Origin: JAEMQF01 sp031396305
Lineage (GTDB): Bacteria; Pseudomonadota; Gammaproteobacteria; Burkholderiales; Burkholderiaceae_C
Length of the DNA stretch: 8,491 bases
Assembly: GCA_031396305.1 (NCBI GenBank)
Contig: JANNKM010000452.1
Span: 1 to 8,491, forward strand
Reading direction: 5' to 3'
Under the pieces are notes generated by a model, which was not told the DNA's origin, ran no database searches, and saw only the letters and a program-made list of their open reading frames with translations. A program made the position numbers and the translations under genes. Within the stretch, counting starts at the first letter, position 1; the number at the start of each line of letters is the position of its first letter. This document shows positions 6,532 to 8,491 of the stretch, piece by piece.

Positions 6532-6764
6532 CGCACGCTCCAGGTCCGACAGCCGCGATACCCGCGCTGCACCGGGCCCGACCGCATCGCGTTTGATTCT
6601 GAGCCCGCGGCTCCGCGATGGGCCTAGGGTGTTTCGATAGCCGTCGGGCGTGTGTTGGCGGACGCGGGAGCGAAGTCGCGAGGGTTATCCCGACGTGGAA
6701 GCTTCGGGCCAGCCGTGAAAATCAGCCGTGCCGTGCGCGACGGCGGACCCACGAGAAATTGGCG
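6532..6764. other. Divergent intergenic region between fadD and the dehydrogenase
   Basis: 233 bp that must hold the promoters for both directions. I see no convincing -35/-10 pair and no PsrA- or FadR-like operator. An inverted repeat CATCGCG (6585-6591) / CGCGATG (6614-6620) with a 22-base gap, and CGGGA...TCCCG at about 6665-6692, are the only structures noted. Both could be chance at this GC content. The dehydrogenase frame stays open through this region from an ATG at 6618, but the extension has no family similarity. Confidence 0.4.
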
Positions 6765-7799
6765 ATGACCCTGACTTGCAGAATCTACGGCGCCCGCGAC
6801 CTTCGTCTCGAAGACTCGGGTGTGCCCGAACTCGGCGCCACCGACGTCGAACTGCGTCTGGGAGCCGGCGGCATATGCGGCTCCGACCTGCACTATTACC
6901 AGCATGGCCGGGTCGGCGCGTTCGTGATGCGCGAGCCGCTGATTCCCGGGCATGAGGCCTCGGGTGTCGTCGCGCGCATCGGCGCGCGGGTGTCGCGCGT
7001 CAAGGTCGGCGACAAGGTGGCGATCAACCCGTCGCACGCTTGCGGCCAGTGCAACTACTGTCTGGATGGGCGCTTCAATCTGTGCCGCCAGATGCGCTTC
7101 CTCGGCAGCGCCAGCGTCTTCCCGCATGTGCAGGGCATGTTCAGCGAGCGCTTCGTGATGGGCGAGCGCCAGCTCACGCCGATTCCCGAGGACATCTCGC
7201 TTGGCGAAATCGCCTGCGCCGAGCCGCTGTCGATCGGCCTGCACGCCGTGCATCGCGCGGGCGATGTTCTCGGCAAGACGGTGCTGATCACCGGCGGCGG
7301 CACGATCGGCTGCATGAGCGCGATCTCCGCCAGGCTGGCCGGCGCGGCGCATGTGATCGTGGCCGACATCTCACCGCGCGCGCTCGAGGTGGCGCGCAGC
7401 GTCGGCGCGGATGAGACGCTGCGCTCCGACCAGGCGAGCGCCGAGCAGCTGACCGACATTGCCGACATCAGCATCGAGGCCGCGGGCCAGCCGGCGGCGC
7501 TGGCGACCTGCCTGCAGGCCACGCGCCGCGGCGGGCGCATCGTGCAAGTGGGCACGCTGCCGGCCGAAGGCGTGCACTTCCCCGCCAACAGCGTGATGTC
7601 GCGCGAACTCGACTACGTGGGCGCGTTTCGCGCCGCGCACGCCTTCGACTGGGCGGTGCAGGCGCTGCGCACCCGCCGCGTTGACGTGCGGCCCCTGCTC
7701 AGCGCACAGCTGCCGTTGTCGCGCGCGCTCGAGGCCTTCGAACTCGCTGCCGACCGCAGCCGCAGCACCAAGGTTCAGGTGCTCGGCGCGGCGCAATGA
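6765..7799 (+). CDS. Zinc-dependent alcohol dehydrogenase, L-idonate 5-dehydrogenase-like
   Basis: Medium-chain NAD(P)-dependent dehydrogenase, probably oxidising a sugar acid or polyol in the cytoplasm; closest in motifs to E. coli IdnD (L-idonate to 5-ketogluconate). With the ATG at 6765 it is 344 aa, matching IdnD (343 aa). That start is preferred over the ATG at 6618 because family similarity begins there, although only a weak GAGAAA site precedes it. Catalytic zinc ligands are Cys38 (GGICGSDLHYYQ), His63 and Glu64 (GHE), with Glu153 nearby. Structural zinc ligands are Cys93, Cys96, Cys99 and Cys107. RFLGSASVFPHVQGMF is typical of the idonate group. The Rossmann motif GGGTIG is at 177-182, and Asp201 at the end of the next strand favours NAD+. 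The TRAP binding-protein gene follows 73 bp downstream, which supports a sugar-acid role. Sorbitol or other polyol dehydrogenase activity is possible. Confidence 0.85.
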   Translation: MTLTCRIYGARDLRLEDSGVPELGATDVELRLGAGGICGSDLHYYQHGRVGAFVMREPLIPGHEASGVVARIGARVSRVKVGDKVAINPSHACGQCNYCLDGRFNLCRQMRFLGSASVFPHVQGMFSERFVMGERQLTPIPEDISLGEIACAEPLSIGLHAVHRAGDVLGKTVLITGGGTIGCMSAISARLAGAAHVIVADISPRALEVARSVGADETLRSDQASAEQLTDIADISIEAAGQPAALATCLQATRRGGRIVQVGTLPAEGVHFPANSVMSRELDYVGAFRAAHAFDWAVQALRTRRVDVRPLLSAQLPLSRALEAFELAADRSRSTKVQVLGAAQ

Positions 7800-7872
7800 A
7801 CCGCAATGACGCTACTTTCCCATCCGTTCGCATGATGCGCCGCGTGCGCGCTTTTTCTCAAGGAGACTCCGC

Positions 7873-8491
7873 ATGAAAACTGTTTTCAAGACCCTGGCCC
7901 TCGCTCTGGCGGCCATCGCCAGTGTGGGCACGAGCGTCGGCGCGTTCGCGCAGACCAAACTCAAGTGGGCCCATGTGTACGAGACCTCCGAGCCGTATCA
8001 CACCGAGTCGGTGTGGGCCGCCGGTGAAATCAAGAAACGCAGCAACGGCAAGTTCGACATCCAGGTCTTTCCGGCGTCGAGCCTGGGCAAGGAGACCGAC
8101 ATCAACCAGGGCATGCAACTCGGCACGGTGGACATGATCATCAGCGGCCCGAGCTTCGCCGCGCGCAGCTACCCGCGCCTGGGCATCGCCTACTACCCGT
8201 TCATCTTCCGCGACGGCGACCACCTGCTCGCGTACAGCAAGAGCGCGGTGTTCAAGGAAATGATCGACGGCTTTCGCGACAAGACCGGCATCCAGATCCT
8301 CGCCTACACCTACTACGGCGCGCGCCACACGACGAGCCAGAAGGCCTTCACCGACTGCGCCGGCATGAAGGGCCTGAAGATCACCGTACTAGTCGCCCAG
8401 GTCAACCAGGTCCTTGCGGACGACGGCGCGGATGTTAGCTTCGTCGGAAAGCAACAATTCGTAGCTGATGATGTGCTCGCGGAGCCCCGAG
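7873..8491 (+). CDS. dctP: TRAP transporter substrate-binding protein, DctP family (3' end lost at a junction)
   Basis: Periplasmic binding protein that captures an organic or sugar acid for a TRAP transporter. AGGAG at 7861-7865 precedes the ATG by 7 bases. The Sec signal peptide covers residues 1-26 (cleavage after AFA). The mature protein starts with LKWAHVYETSEPYH, and the family signature runs through FPASSLGKETDINQGMQLGT, YPFIFRD and YYGARHTTS (Arg151) to FTDCAGMKGLKI at residue 170 (8382). There the family continues with R-V-P, whose Arg normally clamps the substrate carboxylate. Here it reads TVLVAQVNQV and then residues with no DctP similarity and low-GC codons (CTA, GTA, GTT, GGA). 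The frame is still open at the window edge. I take the genuine gene to end at about 8382, interrupted by foreign sequence. The preceding dehydrogenase suggests a sugar-acid ligand such as a gluconate or idonate relative. Confidence 0.88.
   Translation, partial: MKTVFKTLALALAAIASVGTSVGAFAQTKLKWAHVYETSEPYHTESVWAAGEIKKRSNGKFDIQVFPASSLGKETDINQGMQLGTVDMIISGPSFAARSYPRLGIAYYPFIFRDGDHLLAYSKSAVFKEMIDGFRDKTGIQILAYTYYGARHTTSQKAFTDCAGMKGLKITVLVAQVNQVLADDGADVSFVGKQQFVADDVLAEPR
8380..8491 (-). pseudogene. Fragment resembling DNA gyrase subunit A, antisense to dctP
   Basis: Read on the - strand from 8490, the sequence gives LREHIISYELLLSDEANIRA followed by VVRKDLVDLGD, a TAG stop at 8391-8389, then YGD. 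This resembles the GyrA segment between the DNA-gate coiled coil and the conserved YGDxRRT motif, where a helix of the type ELLxDExxIRxVVRxDLxxLRDxYGD is usual. If so, TAG replaces a Glu or Gln codon (one base change from GAG or CAG). GC content of 8381-8491 is about 59%, below the neighbouring genes. Only ~37 codons are visible, so the family call is tentative. Confidence 0.42.

Noticed and set aside
6585..6620. CATCGCG/CGCGATG inverted repeat as an operator between fadD and the dehydrogenase gene
   Set aside because: A 7-bp arm with a 22-base gap is too loose to separate from chance at this GC content; mentioned only in the intergenic description.
5284..6627. A 447-codon open frame on the + strand opposite fadD
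   Set aside because: It is antisense to a fully intact FadD, is His/Arg/Val-rich and has no recognisable domain; long antisense frames are expected in GC-rich coding DNA.
8388..8393. ACTAGT (SpeI site) next to the junction, suggesting a cloning artefact
   Set aside because: A single 6-bp site is weak evidence and no vector-like polylinker surrounds it. It may simply include the TAG of the GyrA-like frame. The chimera is kept as a finding on other grounds.

Overview
The window is high-GC, densely coding DNA with AGGAG-type ribosome sites. Its protein sequences look most like a betaproteobacterium of the order Burkholderiales. That placement is inferred from protein style and gene content, because no rRNA or tRNA gene is present to settle it.

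Layout, left to right. (1) 1-1487, + strand: the 3' two-fifths or so of an assimilatory nitrate reductase (molybdopterin type) with a C-terminal BFD-like [2Fe-2S] domain. (2) 1551-3618: a peroxide-response cassette. It holds a 2-Cys OhrR/MarR regulator with a palindrome inside its own promoter, a periplasmic catalase-related heme peroxidase 37 bp behind it, and a second 2-Cys OhrR paralogue on the opposite strand, converging on the peroxidase with a 10-bp gap. (3) 3619-4067: the N-terminal two-thirds of a group I truncated hemoglobin, broken at the heme-ligand helix, with a 20-bp near-palindrome upstream. (4) 4068-6531, - strand: fadD (long-chain acyl-CoA ligase) followed after a few bases by a methylthioadenosine/S-adenosylhomocysteine nucleosidase gene. 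(5) 6765 to the end, + strand: a zinc alcohol dehydrogenase most like L-idonate 5-dehydrogenase, then a TRAP-transporter substrate-binding protein (DctP family). Together these look like uptake and oxidation of a sugar acid.

The most unusual points are these. The catalase-like protein keeps the proximal heme tyrosine but has glycine where the distal catalytic histidine should be. It is flanked by two cysteine-based peroxide sensors rather than by an Ohr peroxiredoxin. The globin gene has lost its proximal histidine and its C-terminal helices but keeps a good start signal. The last ~110 bp do not continue the DctP gene: read on the other strand they resemble an internal piece of DNA gyrase subunit A with an in-frame stop, which suggests a chimeric join or rearrangement at about 8380-8386. 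I did not find an obvious new multi-gene defence or mobile system. No CRISPR array, insertion sequence or RNA gene was recognised.
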